Shown one piece after another: positions 31,099-37,967 of a DNA stretch of 43,210 nucleotides. Source of the DNA: Halalkalibacterium ligniniphilum (GTDB lineage Bacteria > Bacillota > Bacilli > Bacillales > Bacillaceae_D); assembly GCF_000334155.1 (NCBI RefSeq), contig NZ_ANNK01000120.1:1-43210 (forward strand). The letters are read 5' to 3'. Both the position numbers and the translations under genes were made by a program. The notes under the pieces were generated by a model that searched no databases, was not told where the DNA came from, and worked only from the letters and a program-made list of their open reading frames with translations. Every line of letters begins with the position of its first letter. Position 1 is the stretch's first letter.

Positions 31099-31906
31099 TC
31101 AGAATAAACTAAGCTGCTTTGTTTCATAGTTCATAATCAGTAATTCCTCTGATTGAATAACATCATGACCACCAACTACTTGTTTAAAAGCTGCATGTCG
31201 CTCAATGTTCCAATCTCCATATATCTCATTAATAATTGGATCTTCGTAATAGCTCACTATCGCCTTTCCTTTTATCGAATTAAGTATTTCGCCTAATTCG
31301 TAATGATCTTCTAACGAAAATCCACCAGCATAAAACTTTTCTCGGCCAACATACGGAGGATCAACATAAAACAAAGCTTCTTCTGAATCGTATTTTTCAA
31401 TGATTGTTCTAAAATCTAGGTTTTCAATCATGACACCTTGCATTCGTTTAGCAAAGTCTTTAATAACTTGGCAAGCATTAACGTAACCCATAGCAGGGTT
31501 TTGATTGCACGTTGTACTGTGTCTCCAACCAGTAGTTGGCACTTTCTCAGCATTTCCTTTGCTAATGGCCGATCGATTAAGGTAGAAAAAAACGGACTGC
31601 TTGCTCAAATGGATCTCGAGGCATTTCCTCTTTCCGGTACCGGTCGTAAAGTTCCCGACTGTACGGAAGTTCAGCGCAGCGTTCAATCAATTTTTCTGTA
31701 TTTTCAATAGATTGCATGATGAAATTAACTAGAATCCCATCAATATAGTTATATACTTCATGGTTAACACGGGTTTTTTGAGAAATCACATGAGCAGCAC
31801 CGCCGAATGGCTCAATATATACTTTGTGGCTAGGCATTTTGCTGATGATGTGTTCAGCTTGCTTGCTCTTGCCACCAAACCAAATCAAAGGCGATCTTAC
31901 CTTCAT
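31099..31906 (-). pseudogene. D12-class DNA adenine methyltransferase, frameshifted
   Basis: Dam-like enzyme in two frames. The first part (31906 to about 31577) has SPLIWFGGKSKQAEHII and EPFGGAAHV, the SAM-binding motifs, and stops after AVRFFLP. The second has LNRSAISKGN and catalytic DPPYVGREKFYAGG. Removing one T from a T7 run (31586-31592) restores RFFYLNRSA and joins the two. It may be a decay event, a phase-variable state or a sequencing error. Confidence 0.9.
31586..31592 (-). repeat. T7 homopolymer at the frameshift
   Basis: Seven T on the minus strand; six would be in frame. Possible slipped-strand site. Confidence 0.85.
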
Positions 31907-31919
31907 ATATCAACCCTCC

Positions 31920-32045
31920 TTATATAAAGTGGGAAAGGACGAAGAATGTTAGAGCGACAACCGCTCCAAACAATAAATTTTCTAATAGTCTCCTTCCCTT
32001 AAACTCTTTCATGAAGCTTGTTTTAAATGATTTCCACGCACTCAC
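31920..32045 (-). CDS. small membrane protein
   Basis: 41 residues from GTG 32045 with AGGAG upstream. Basic N-terminus, then one helix (LLFGAVVALTFFVLSHFI). Unknown. Confidence 0.5.
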   Translation of the reverse strand: MSAWKSFKTSFMKEFKGRRLLENLLFGAVVALTFFVLSHFI

Positions 32046-32063
32046 TTAGCTAACTCCTTTTAT

Positions 32064-32159
32064 TCAATAGTTAACGTAATTAAAATAAAGCGAATACACC
32101 AGTAGACCGAGAAATAGGGTGAAGCCTATACTGAGGCCTATCCAGTTTTCTTTAGTCAT
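32064..32159 (-). CDS. small membrane peptide
   Basis: 31 residues starting MTKENWIGLSIGFTLFLGLL. One hydrophobic helix. AGGTG before ATG. A still shorter frame of 13 codons behind AGGAGTG lies upstream and may couple translation. Unknown. Confidence 0.45.
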   Translation of the reverse strand: MTKENWIGLSIGFTLFLGLLVYSLYFNYVNY

Positions 32160-32217
32160 AGACGACACCTGAAATTAATGATAAAGTGAACATATAATCA
32201 CACTCCTTGTGGTTAGA

Positions 32218-32246
32218 GAGGGGCGGCCGGGTAAGCTATGCCCCTC
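32218..32246 (-). repeat. intergenic hairpin (repeated type)
   Basis: Minus strand GAGGGGC and GCCCCTC pair around a 15-nt loop containing CTTACC. Located at the ERF gene stop. Confidence 0.55.
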
Positions 32247-32901
32247 AATCTGATTCTTTTTCTGCTTTTTCAATCCACGCTTTTAACGTTCCGATGTGAT
32301 TGTGTGCCATACCCTCAGGCAATTTCTCGATATCAGTAATCCCAAGGACTTTATAAACCGCTGCTTCTGTTTGATTCCTTAATTTCGCAAACTGCAATGC
32401 TAATGTTTTCAACTCGCCAATTTGTTCAGGGGTTATTAATTTTGGGGGCTTGTAATTTTCTACTTTTTGTTGAAATGCGTCAGGATCATCTTTGTCAGTC
32501 GCAATGTTAAATTGCTTAAGTAAGAAATATTTCTCTCCATATGTGAGTGCCTTACCTACTCCCTTTTCTCCTGCTATATCCACACCTTGTGCATAGAATG
32601 GAATGACGATTGTCTCCTCAGGATTTTCTGCATTTATCCATGTAAATTCCAAATTCAATTCAGTAAAATAAGTTGTTGTTTTTTTGTTGTTATCGTACTT
32701 ATCCTTGTTTTCAACCGTTTCTGTAAGCACGTTCTTATCAATAACTTTAGTTATAAGCACAAGACCCAGTTCGTCTAATTTTTCTCTAACAGCACTCAGA
32801 ACTTGGCTAGAACCTGTGTAGTTGTACTGGTGACCTTGACTAGCCTTTTTTAAGTAAGGAACGGATTTCCTAACTTCCAGAAGTTTTTGATAGATATTCA
32901 T
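32245..32901 (-). CDS. ERF-family single-strand annealing protein
   Basis: 218 residues. ERF core: QYNYTGSSQVLSAVREKLDE, GVDIAGEKGVGKALTYGEKY, then FLLKQFNIATDKDDPDAF. Anneals complementary strands in phage recombination, with Gam and SSB as partners. The first 30 residues form the oligomer-prone helices. Confidence 0.93.
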   Translation of the reverse strand: MNIYQKLLEVRKSVPYLKKASQGHQYNYTGSSQVLSAVREKLDELGLVLITKVIDKNVLTETVENKDKYDNNKKTTTYFTELNLEFTWINAENPEETIVIPFYAQGVDIAGEKGVGKALTYGEKYFLLKQFNIATDKDDPDAFQQKVENYKPPKLITPEQIGELKTLALQFAKLRNQTEAAVYKVLGITDIEKLPEGMAHNHIGTLKAWIEKAEKESD

Positions 32902-32903
32902 GT

Positions 32904-33497
32904 TCAGTCCTCCAATACTAATGAGAATTTGTCGTCTCTTTCGACTACTGTTACTCCAGGTATCACTTCGCCATTTTCATCAATTAACTTGTCGCCCAAT
33001 ACAGAACACCTCTTTTTGATTTCTGCCCAATCGGCACTTTCTGTCACCTTGATAAATCCGTTTGCTTTGGCATAGTTCAGTAACTCGTTTTCATCCTTTC
33101 GGAATTCTGGTTGTTGCTTAACTAATTTAATTTGACCGTATGGCAACTTAATCGTTTTCTTGGGTTTTTTACCGCTATTCATTTGTCTCTTTACCTCTTC
33201 ACGCATGTAAAACTCTAGGCGATGAGTATAGAACTGTTCACGTTCGACAAACTCTTTCTTAGCTTCTTCTGCCCACGTTTTGATCTTTTCGATTTTTTTA
33301 AGAAATGGTTCAATTTGCTTTTGGGCAATTTCATCAATCTGCGCCTGTTGTTCCTTGAAATAACCAACGCGTCTTTGCGCTTCTGCTGCTGATTCAAGAT
33401 CCATTACCTCGAATACTTCTTGTTGTTGTTCCTCTTGATAAAATCCCTCCATAACATCCTCTAACCCCTGCCTTATTTCTTTCGTGCGTTCAGACAT
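32904..33497 (-). CDS. Gam-like host-nuclease inhibitor
   Basis: 197 residues. Long coiled-coil N-terminal half (QAQIDEIAQKQIEPFLKKIE), then a compact end with KTIKLPYGQIKLVKQQPEF and NGFIKVTESADWAEIKKRC: Mu Gam-family form that binds DNA ends and blocks exonuclease. Directly upstream of erf. Start overlaps the next gene's stop by one base. Confidence 0.88.
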   Translation of the reverse strand: MSERTKEIRQGLEDVMEGFYQEEQQQEVFEVMDLESAAEAQRRVGYFKEQQAQIDEIAQKQIEPFLKKIEKIKTWAEEAKKEFVEREQFYTHRLEFYMREEVKRQMNSGKKPKKTIKLPYGQIKLVKQQPEFRKDENELLNYAKANGFIKVTESADWAEIKKRCSVLGDKLIDENGEVIPGVTVVERDDKFSLVLED

Positions 33498-33718
33498 TAG
33501 ATAACCTCCTCGCTCAATGTGATATAATCAGGTTCATTCATACGGCATAGCTTTTCTTGATAACACTCTTCAGAACAATAAAAAGCATCGTTATAAGGAA
33601 TTACTTCGTCCCCCTCATGCAACGCTGTGTTACAAAAACCACACTTACAAAGCTCTTTACTATATTCAATTGGTGATTCCAACTTCCAGTTATCGTAATT
33701 AGGTAATGTTTGCATCAC
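33497..33718 (-). CDS. small zinc-finger protein
   Basis: 73 residues. CKCGFCNTALHEGDEV and FYCSEECYQEKLC resemble a treble-clef zinc fold. Unknown. Confidence 0.6.
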   Translation of the reverse strand: MMQTLPNYDNWKLESPIEYSKELCKCGFCNTALHEGDEVIPYNDAFYCSEECYQEKLCRMNEPDYITLSEEVI

Positions 33719-33981
33719 GCTTCCTCCTTTAAATGCGAGAAGTATTTATCCATATCCTCTTCAGTTGCCAGTTCGATAAACTCAACGCCGTTTGAGTAAC
33801 CGACTATTCGCTTGAGACCCTCATCCTTGTAATCTTTGTCGATTTCGACCTCAATTCCCAAATTATTAATAGCGCCGAAATTCATTTGTACTGAAATGCC
33901 GGTTGCGCCGATGAACATTGAGATAGCACCTAACCCCCTTACCTCCTGTTCGAGTGCGACTAGTTTTTTGGCGATATGCAT
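33715..33981 (-). CDS. hypothetical phage protein
   Basis: 88 residues starting MHIAKKLVALEQEVRGLGAI, mixed beta/alpha (TGISVQMNFGAINNLGIEVE). The start overlaps the stop of the upstream gene region. Not recognised. Confidence 0.55.
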   Translation of the reverse strand: MHIAKKLVALEQEVRGLGAISMFIGATGISVQMNFGAINNLGIEVEIDKDYKDEGLKRIVGYSNGVEFIELATEEDMDKYFSHLKEEA

Positions 33982-33982
33982 G

Positions 33983-34093
33983 TTAGGCCTCCTTTTTCTT
34001 TTCTTGCTCTTGAAGAGCTTGTTTAATGATTTGTGAAATGGCCGATTTTAAGTTTCGGTCGAAATGTGGTCCTTTCTCTATTCGGACGTTCAT
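33983..34093 (-). CDS. short basic protein
   Basis: 36 residues (MNVRIEKGPHFDRNLKSAIS start). AGGAGGTAATT before ATG 34093. First or second gene of the early operon. Unknown. Confidence 0.6.
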   Translation of the reverse strand: MNVRIEKGPHFDRNLKSAISQIIKQALQEQEKKKEA

Positions 34094-34143
34094 AATTACC
34101 TCCTAGCAGGATTTCATAAAAACTAGTAGAATGTTATTTGTGA

Positions 34144-34374
34144 TTACGAACAATCTGTTTGTCCTTTTAAATCACAATCATTTTCAAAAAAAAGAATCCA
34201 ATTGAATCCAAGGACATTTGCTATTGATTTTGCAGTTTGTACTCTAACTGGATAACCATTTTCGGCTTTGGTGTAAGTCGAACGTTCAATCTTAGCCATT
34301 TCAGCTACAGCTTCTTGAGTCAACCCAATTTCATTCCTTAATGTAACTAACCAACTTCTTTTAACGAGTCCCAT
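34144..34374 (-). CDS. Cro-like HTH repressor
   Basis: 76 residues from ATG 34374 (GGAGGTGATAATT upstream). HTH core LRNEIGLTQEAVAEMAKIER, then STYTKAENGYPVRVQTAKSI. First gene of the early operon, divergent from CI; the usual Cro role is to switch off CI and limit early transcription. Confidence 0.9.
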   Translation of the reverse strand: MGLVKRSWLVTLRNEIGLTQEAVAEMAKIERSTYTKAENGYPVRVQTAKSIANVLGFNWILFFENDCDLKGQTDCS

Positions 34375-34400
34375 AATTATCACCTCCAAAGCTCGTTATT

Positions 34401-34496
34401 GTTATTTATAATCACATTATACAGTTATTTTAAATCACAGTCAAGAAGTTTTTGTTATTTAAAATAACATTTTATTTCATTGTGATGAAAAATCAC
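34401..34496. promoter_or_regulatory. four-operator region between cro-like and cI
   Basis: 15-bp sites GTTATTTATAATCAC (34401), GTTATTTTAAATCAC (34424), GTTATTTAAAATAAC (34454) and GTGATGAAAAATCAC (34482), consensus GTKATTTNAAATMAC. Site 2 fills the spacer of the minus promoter and site 4 the spacer of the plus promoter. A weaker match lies at 34133-34147. Confidence 0.85.
34416..34444 (-). promoter_or_regulatory. early (cro-side) promoter
   Basis: Minus strand TTGACT (34439-34444), 17-nt spacer, TATAAT (34416-34421). Strong consensus, covered by operator 2. Confidence 0.9.
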
Positions 34497-34503
34497 TTAT
34501 AAT
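34475..34503 (+). promoter_or_regulatory. cI promoter
   Basis: TTTCAT (34475-34480), 17-nt spacer, TATAAT (34498-34503). Weaker -35; covered by operator 4, so CI likely controls itself. Confidence 0.7.
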
Positions 34504-34537
34504 TTAATTAAATCATTACGAATCGGGTGGAAAATTA

Positions 34538-34876
34538 ATGGAGTTTAAAGATCGCTTAAAATTATGTAGAAATAAAAAGAAAATCACCCAAGAGAAGTTA
34601 GCAGAAAGACTTGGAATTAAACGGTCTACATATGCAAAATACGAGACTGGTGAAAATGTACCAGATATTATAATGTTAAATAAATTCGCTGATTTCTTTG
34701 AGGTATCAACAGATTTCTTATTAGGTAGAACAGATCAGGAAACTCCTGTTAGTTATGCAGCAAAAGACGGATTTTCTAAACGGACAAGATCAGAAGATGA
34801 TACAGCGAGATTAAAACAAAAATTCGCGGAGTTTTTAGAATGGCAAAAAGAAGTAGAAGATCAAGAGAATGGTTAA
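34538..34876 (+). CDS. CI-type repressor
   Basis: 112 residues. HTH in the first 60 (ITQEKLAERLGIKRSTYAKY, then MLNKFADFFEVSTDFLLGRT), then a short charged tail with no LexA-type peptidase domain. Without self-cleavage, inactivation probably needs the ImmA-type protease encoded next door, as in ICEBs1 ImmR/ImmA. Confidence 0.92.
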   Translation: MEFKDRLKLCRNKKKITQEKLAERLGIKRSTYAKYETGENVPDIIMLNKFADFFEVSTDFLLGRTDQETPVSYAAKDGFSKRTRSEDDTARLKQKFAEFLEWQKEVEDQENG

Positions 34877-34903
34877 TCGCCATTTTTGGTCTTTTTCTTT
34901 TTC

Positions 34904-34932
34904 TTTACAAACAGAACGTACATTCGTATAAT
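34904..34932 (+). promoter_or_regulatory. immA promoter with SOS-like box
   Basis: TTTACA (34904-34909), 17-nt spacer, TATAAT (34927-34932). The spacer contains AGAACGTACATTCG (34913-34926); its complement CGAATGTACGTTCT matches the Bacillus LexA box CGAACRNRYGTTYG at 12 of 14 positions. Confidence 0.65.
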
Positions 34933-34960
34933 TAGGACAAATGTACTTGGTGGTGATAAC

Positions 34961-35575
34961 TTGAGGTTTGCTAATCTGAGAGAAGAAAAAATTGCGAAAA
35001 AGTATAAAGAACTAGGTATTCAAAACCCCCATGATTTAACAATTGAGAATTTATCATCGTTATTTAAAATCAAAGTGAACTATTATGAATATGAAACAGA
35101 CTGCCTGTATAACGATAAATGTGCAATGATGTATATAAACAATCAACAGTCAAAAGAAGACATTCGTAAGGATTTCTTTCACGAAATGGCTCACTACTTT
35201 GTTCACTGTGGGGATCAGCGGGATATGCCTCTTGAGTTCGAACGGCTACAAGAACGTCAAGCTCACTGGACCTCGTTATATTTATCGATGCCTAGGTACA
35301 TCTTTGAACCTATTATGAATGAAGTAAAATCATTAATAGAGTTGAGAGAAATTTTTGCATTACCTGACAGCATGATAAAAGAACGAGTACGGATGATCCG
35401 TCAACAAAACCAAACGGAAATGCAATATATGAGGATAAAGAAGAGTGAAGAGTCACGGATTAATCGTTCTCTTAACAAAGGGAAAGTTTATAAATCAACA
35501 TTGGCTATTTTAAACCAACTTAAAAATCAGGTAGGCGAGGAGAAATTAAGTAATGACGTTAAAAGTTTACTTTGA
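34961..35575 (+). CDS. ImmA/IrrE-family metallopeptidase
   Basis: 204 residues from TTG 34961 (GGTGGTGATAAC upstream). Zinc motif DFFHEMAHYFVHCGD (HExxH). Followed by ERQAHWTSLYLSMPRYIFEP. Such proteases cleave the neighbouring CI-type repressor and trigger induction. An upstream frame extension lacks a ribosome site and overlaps the promoter. Confidence 0.9.
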   Translation: MRFANLREEKIAKKYKELGIQNPHDLTIENLSSLFKIKVNYYEYETDCLYNDKCAMMYINNQQSKEDIRKDFFHEMAHYFVHCGDQRDMPLEFERLQERQAHWTSLYLSMPRYIFEPIMNEVKSLIELREIFALPDSMIKERVRMIRQQNQTEMQYMRIKKSEESRINRSLNKGKVYKSTLAILNQLKNQVGEEKLSNDVKSLL

Positions 35576-35642
35576 TGACACGGACGGAGAATTACATCCT
35601 AAGTGGGTGTTGTTACCTCGAAGAGATTTCTATAGAGTATAA
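35553..35642 (+). CDS. short ORF after immA
   Basis: 29 residues (MTLKVYFDDTDGELHPKWVL start). GGAG lies 10 nt before ATG. Overlaps the end of immA and ends just before the terminator. Uncertain. Confidence 0.4.
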   Translation: MTLKVYFDDTDGELHPKWVLLPRRDFYRV

Positions 35643-35644
35643 TT

Positions 35645-35673
35645 AAGGTGTAGCTACCAAGCTACACCTTTTA
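35645..35673 (+). terminator. terminator of cI-immA operon
   Basis: AAGGTGTAGCT and AGCTACACCTT pair over 11 bp around ACCA; TTTTAAAT follows, partly shared by the stem. Confidence 0.75.
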
Positions 35674-36042
35674 AATATGTATCTTAGCTATTGACATTAG
35701 AATATCATTTTCTATACAGCGCGCTGCATATGTGGCGAGCTTCGTTCCTTTACCCTCGGAATAGCTCTCAATTGCTTTTATCAGTCCAATCGTTCCGATA
35801 GAGATTAAATCCTCCGTATCTTCCCGGGTGTTCTCAAATTTCTTAACGATGTGTGCAACAAGCCTCAAGTTATGTTCAATTAACCGATTCCGTGCTTCTT
35901 CATCGCCTTCTTGCATACGCTTTAGATAAAGACGCTCTTCATCTTTCTTCAACGGTTGGGGAAACGCGTTGTTTTTTACATAAGACACGAAAACGATGAT
36001 TTCTTTCACAAAATAAGAAATCGCCGCAATAATACCTGACAC
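35671..36042 (-). pseudogene. sigK: sigK 5' half (SpoIVCB-like), interrupted by prophage
   Basis: 123 codons from GTG 36042 with GAGGGGG upstream. Residues 1-20 form the pro-sequence, with the cleavage context [15 protein letters not shown] used by SpoIVFB. Region 2 follows: [37 protein letters not shown], and [16 protein letters not shown]. After residue 116 come SIAKIHI and a stop, unlike any sigma-K. Regions 3 and 4 (promoter -35 recognition) are absent and should lie left of the prophage. Excision would restore a full mother-cell sigma factor, so this is a regulated interruption and probably not decay. Confidence 0.95.
35705..35709 (-). other. probable attachment core AATGA
   Basis: Minus strand AATGA within GAA AAT GAT (codons 111-113). 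The same 5-bp core is used by the skin element in B. subtilis sigK. The exact crossover cannot be proved from one end. Confidence 0.7.
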
Positions 36043-36346
36043 GATCTCACCCCCTCTTCCTTTTATATCTATGTCGAATTGGGCTTGGGCGTGTCTGTAC
36101 TATTTGAAAAAATTTCATACCATTTCATTTCATTGGCTTCCTTTTAGACCTAAAATCTTACAGTTGGAAGTGAGGTCACCTTTGCAGTTAACAGACTGTG
36201 CTTCCTCAAAAGCTAGATGGAGATATCGAGTAGGGGATCGAAGCGTGAAAGTCAGCTCTTCATACTTATTTCAAGCCTGTACCGACTACAGACAGAAAAA
36301 TTAAGGCCAAGTAGACTACAGACAATACATTTGAGGAGAATCTACG
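36043..36346. other. sigK upstream region, no gene seen
   Basis: Contains the sigK ribosome site and, at about 36064-36073, a minus-strand CATAGATATA that loosely resembles a sigma-E/K -10 box. GACTACAGACA occurs at 36284-36294 and 36314-36324, and the inverse TGTCTGTA at 36092-36099, perhaps mobile-element ends. The 77-residue frame here is not convincing. Confidence 0.4.
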
Positions 36347-36613
36347 ATGACTAAAAGAAAACGTCAAACTTTCACTGATGAGTTTAAACAACAGATTGTG
36401 CAGCTGTACCAAAGTGGTAAACCAAGAAAAGAAATCATTCGTGAGTATGACCTGACTCCTTCTTCCTTAGATAAGTGGGTGAATCAAAGTCAGAACTCCG
36501 GTTCGTTTAAGGAAAAAGAGAATCTAACGGCTGAACAGAAGAAACTGATTGAACTCCGAAAACAAAATAAGCAACTAGAAATGGAGAATGATATTTTAAA
36601 GCAAGCGCGCTGA
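36347..36613 (+). pseudogene. IS3-family transposase OrfA, truncated
   Basis: 88 residues. HTH (FTDEFKQQIVQLYQSGKPRK, EYDLTPSSLDKWVNQ) and leucine-zipper end (ELRKQNKQLEMENDILKQA). The usual end ALILERK appears in another frame, so one base has been lost near 36605-36612. Confidence 0.88.
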
Positions 36614-36637
36614 TACTAGAACGAAAGTAAATGTGAT

Positions 36638-36851
36638 CAAGAATAATCAACACAAATACTCAATATCAGCAATGTGCAAAGTTCTACAATGACCGAGAAG
36701 CACCTATTATTATGAAGCAAAAGAACGTCCTTCTGAGGATATATCATGTCCGATATTACCTGAGATTTTTCATGCAAAATCGTCAAAACTATGAGACTCG
36801 TAAGATAAAACACGAGTTAAAGAAGCTTGGAAAGATCGTTTCTAGACAAAT
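36638..36851 (+). pseudogene. IS3 OrfB N-terminal fragment
   Basis: Reads VIKNNQHKYSISAMCKVLQ, an in-frame TGA, then PRSTYYYEAKERP, a frameshift and TRKIKHELKKLGKIVSR. Typical IS3 OrfB start, inactivated by at least two mutations and cut off before the DDE domain. Confidence 0.85.
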
Positions 36852-36857
36852 AACAAT

Positions 36858-37340
36858 TCAGTTTTTAATAATTTCTATTGATTCAATAGCAGCTGTTGTA
36901 ACGTAAGGCATTTTCGATAAAACGTGTTCTTCAACTATAGAGATGTGAAATTTGTTGTCCGGTAAAGACACTGAATGAACATGTTCTTCATTGTCAAATT
37001 TAATAGTATAATCCATTCCATTAGATGTGGAAAATTCCATAATCCCTCCAGGCGAATTCTTAAAAGATGTCATTTCTGTTAGTTTGATTGTCGAAAACGA
37101 ATGATCCATAGTAAGTAATTCTCCTAAATGATATAAATCTTCACGGTACTCAGAAATTAGTATTTGATCTCCTGATGTTGTATGAATTAATACCATCATT
37201 CCTTGAATATTTTCCTTCTCAATATAATACTCTAATGCTTCTTCCTTTGATGAAAATGATTCCGCTTCTTTTGCATTGCTGCAAGCTATCAATGTCATGA
37301 ATGCAGCAATGATACATAATAAAATTCCTTTTTTATACAT
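36858..37340 (-). CDS. predicted lipoprotein
   Basis: 160 residues from ATG 37340 (GGAGGGG upstream). Signal peptide MYKKGILLCIIAAFMTLIAC with lipobox LIAC. The mature part (SKEEALEYYIEKENIQGMMV, FKNSPGGIMEFSTSNG) is unrecognised and soluble. It lies between two IS3 remnants of opposite orientation, so it may have been carried in by rearrangement. Confidence 0.8.
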   Translation of the reverse strand: MYKKGILLCIIAAFMTLIACSNAKEAESFSSKEEALEYYIEKENIQGMMVLIHTTSGDQILISEYREDLYHLGELLTMDHSFSTIKLTEMTSFKNSPGGIMEFSTSNGMDYTIKFDNEEHVHSVSLPDNKFHISIVEEHVLSKMPYVTTAAIESIEIIKN

Positions 37341-37374
37341 TGTTTTCCCCTCCTGCATCAAGTCTAACGCTTCT

Positions 37375-37690
37375 TTACTTTCTCCAAAACTCTTCTAAAA
37401 GCACACGTGACATACTTTGCTTCATCTTAGCTTTATCTATCTTCCGTTTAAATCCAAGAGAGATATACTGAAATCCTCGATCACTATGTAAAAGAGAATG
37501 TGCTTCTGGAGAAATAGCTAAGGCTTCGTCAAGTGTATCAAACACAAGCTAATTATTGTTAGAGGTCCCAATACGTAGCTAACAATTGAGCCATCATATA
37601 GGTCAAGAATGGCACTCAGGTAGGCCTTTTGTGATGAGCCATATTTATGTAGATTGTTAAGCTAAAACTGAGCCACCATCGCAATTGAAA
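37375..37690 (-). pseudogene. IS3 OrfB C-terminal (DDE) fragment, inverted
   Basis: Minus strand reads YGSSQKAYLSAILDLYDG, a frame break, then LVFDTLDEALAISPEAHS, LLHSDRGFQYISLGFKRK and SMSRV, after which a deletion leads to ESFW-like residues. These are IS3 transposase core pieces, opposite in direction to the fragment at 36347-36851. Confidence 0.85.
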
Positions 37691-37917
37691 AGCGATCCGC
37701 TTCGCAACAATTACTTGAGCCATTTGATATTAGATTTTTTCATAAACTTTTGTTGATTGTTTATGGGTGAAGGTACGGTTAGAAACTATATTAGTGTGAT
37801 TTATGCAAAAATCGGTATTAATGACCGTAGCAAAACCGTCTTGTTTTTCCGTCAACACGGTGTAGATAAACCGTAAAGCTCATCTTCCCCTGTTATCATT
37901 TAGATTTAAAACCTAAG
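37691..37917. other. intergenic stretch, no gene seen
   Basis: Contains GAGCCACC and GAGCCATT segments that could be ends of another degraded insertion sequence. No coding frame has support. Confidence 0.35.
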
Positions 37918-37952
37918 TAAAAGTCTGAACAGGCTCTACACTGTTCAGACTC
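37918..37952 (-). terminator. terminator of PAP2 gene
   Basis: Minus strand AGTCTGAACAG and CTGTTCAGACT pair over 11 bp around an 8-nt loop, followed by TTTTACTT. Confidence 0.85.
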
Positions 37953-37967
37953 TTTCTTTCTGAAAAA

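Larger units (their letters stand above)
1..35709. mobile_element. sigK-intervening prophage (right part; left end outside window)
   Basis: A complete run of siphophage modules (immunity, recombination, replication, late regulation, packaging, head, tail) ends inside a sigK coding sequence. The right boundary is placed at the AATGA motif (35705-35709) where homology to sigma-K stops. The left boundary, lysis genes, recombinase and the 3' half of sigK are not in the window. The structural genes resemble Listeria A118/PSA and Bacillus SPP1-like phages by family. No integrase is visible. Sure that it is a prophage; the exact crossover point is inferred from the known skin core. Confidence 0.93.

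Noticed and set aside
36071-36304. 77-residue plus-strand frame upstream of the IS3 fragment
   Set aside because: No ribosome site, no recognisable family, and low-complexity composition; probably fragments of insertion sequence ends.
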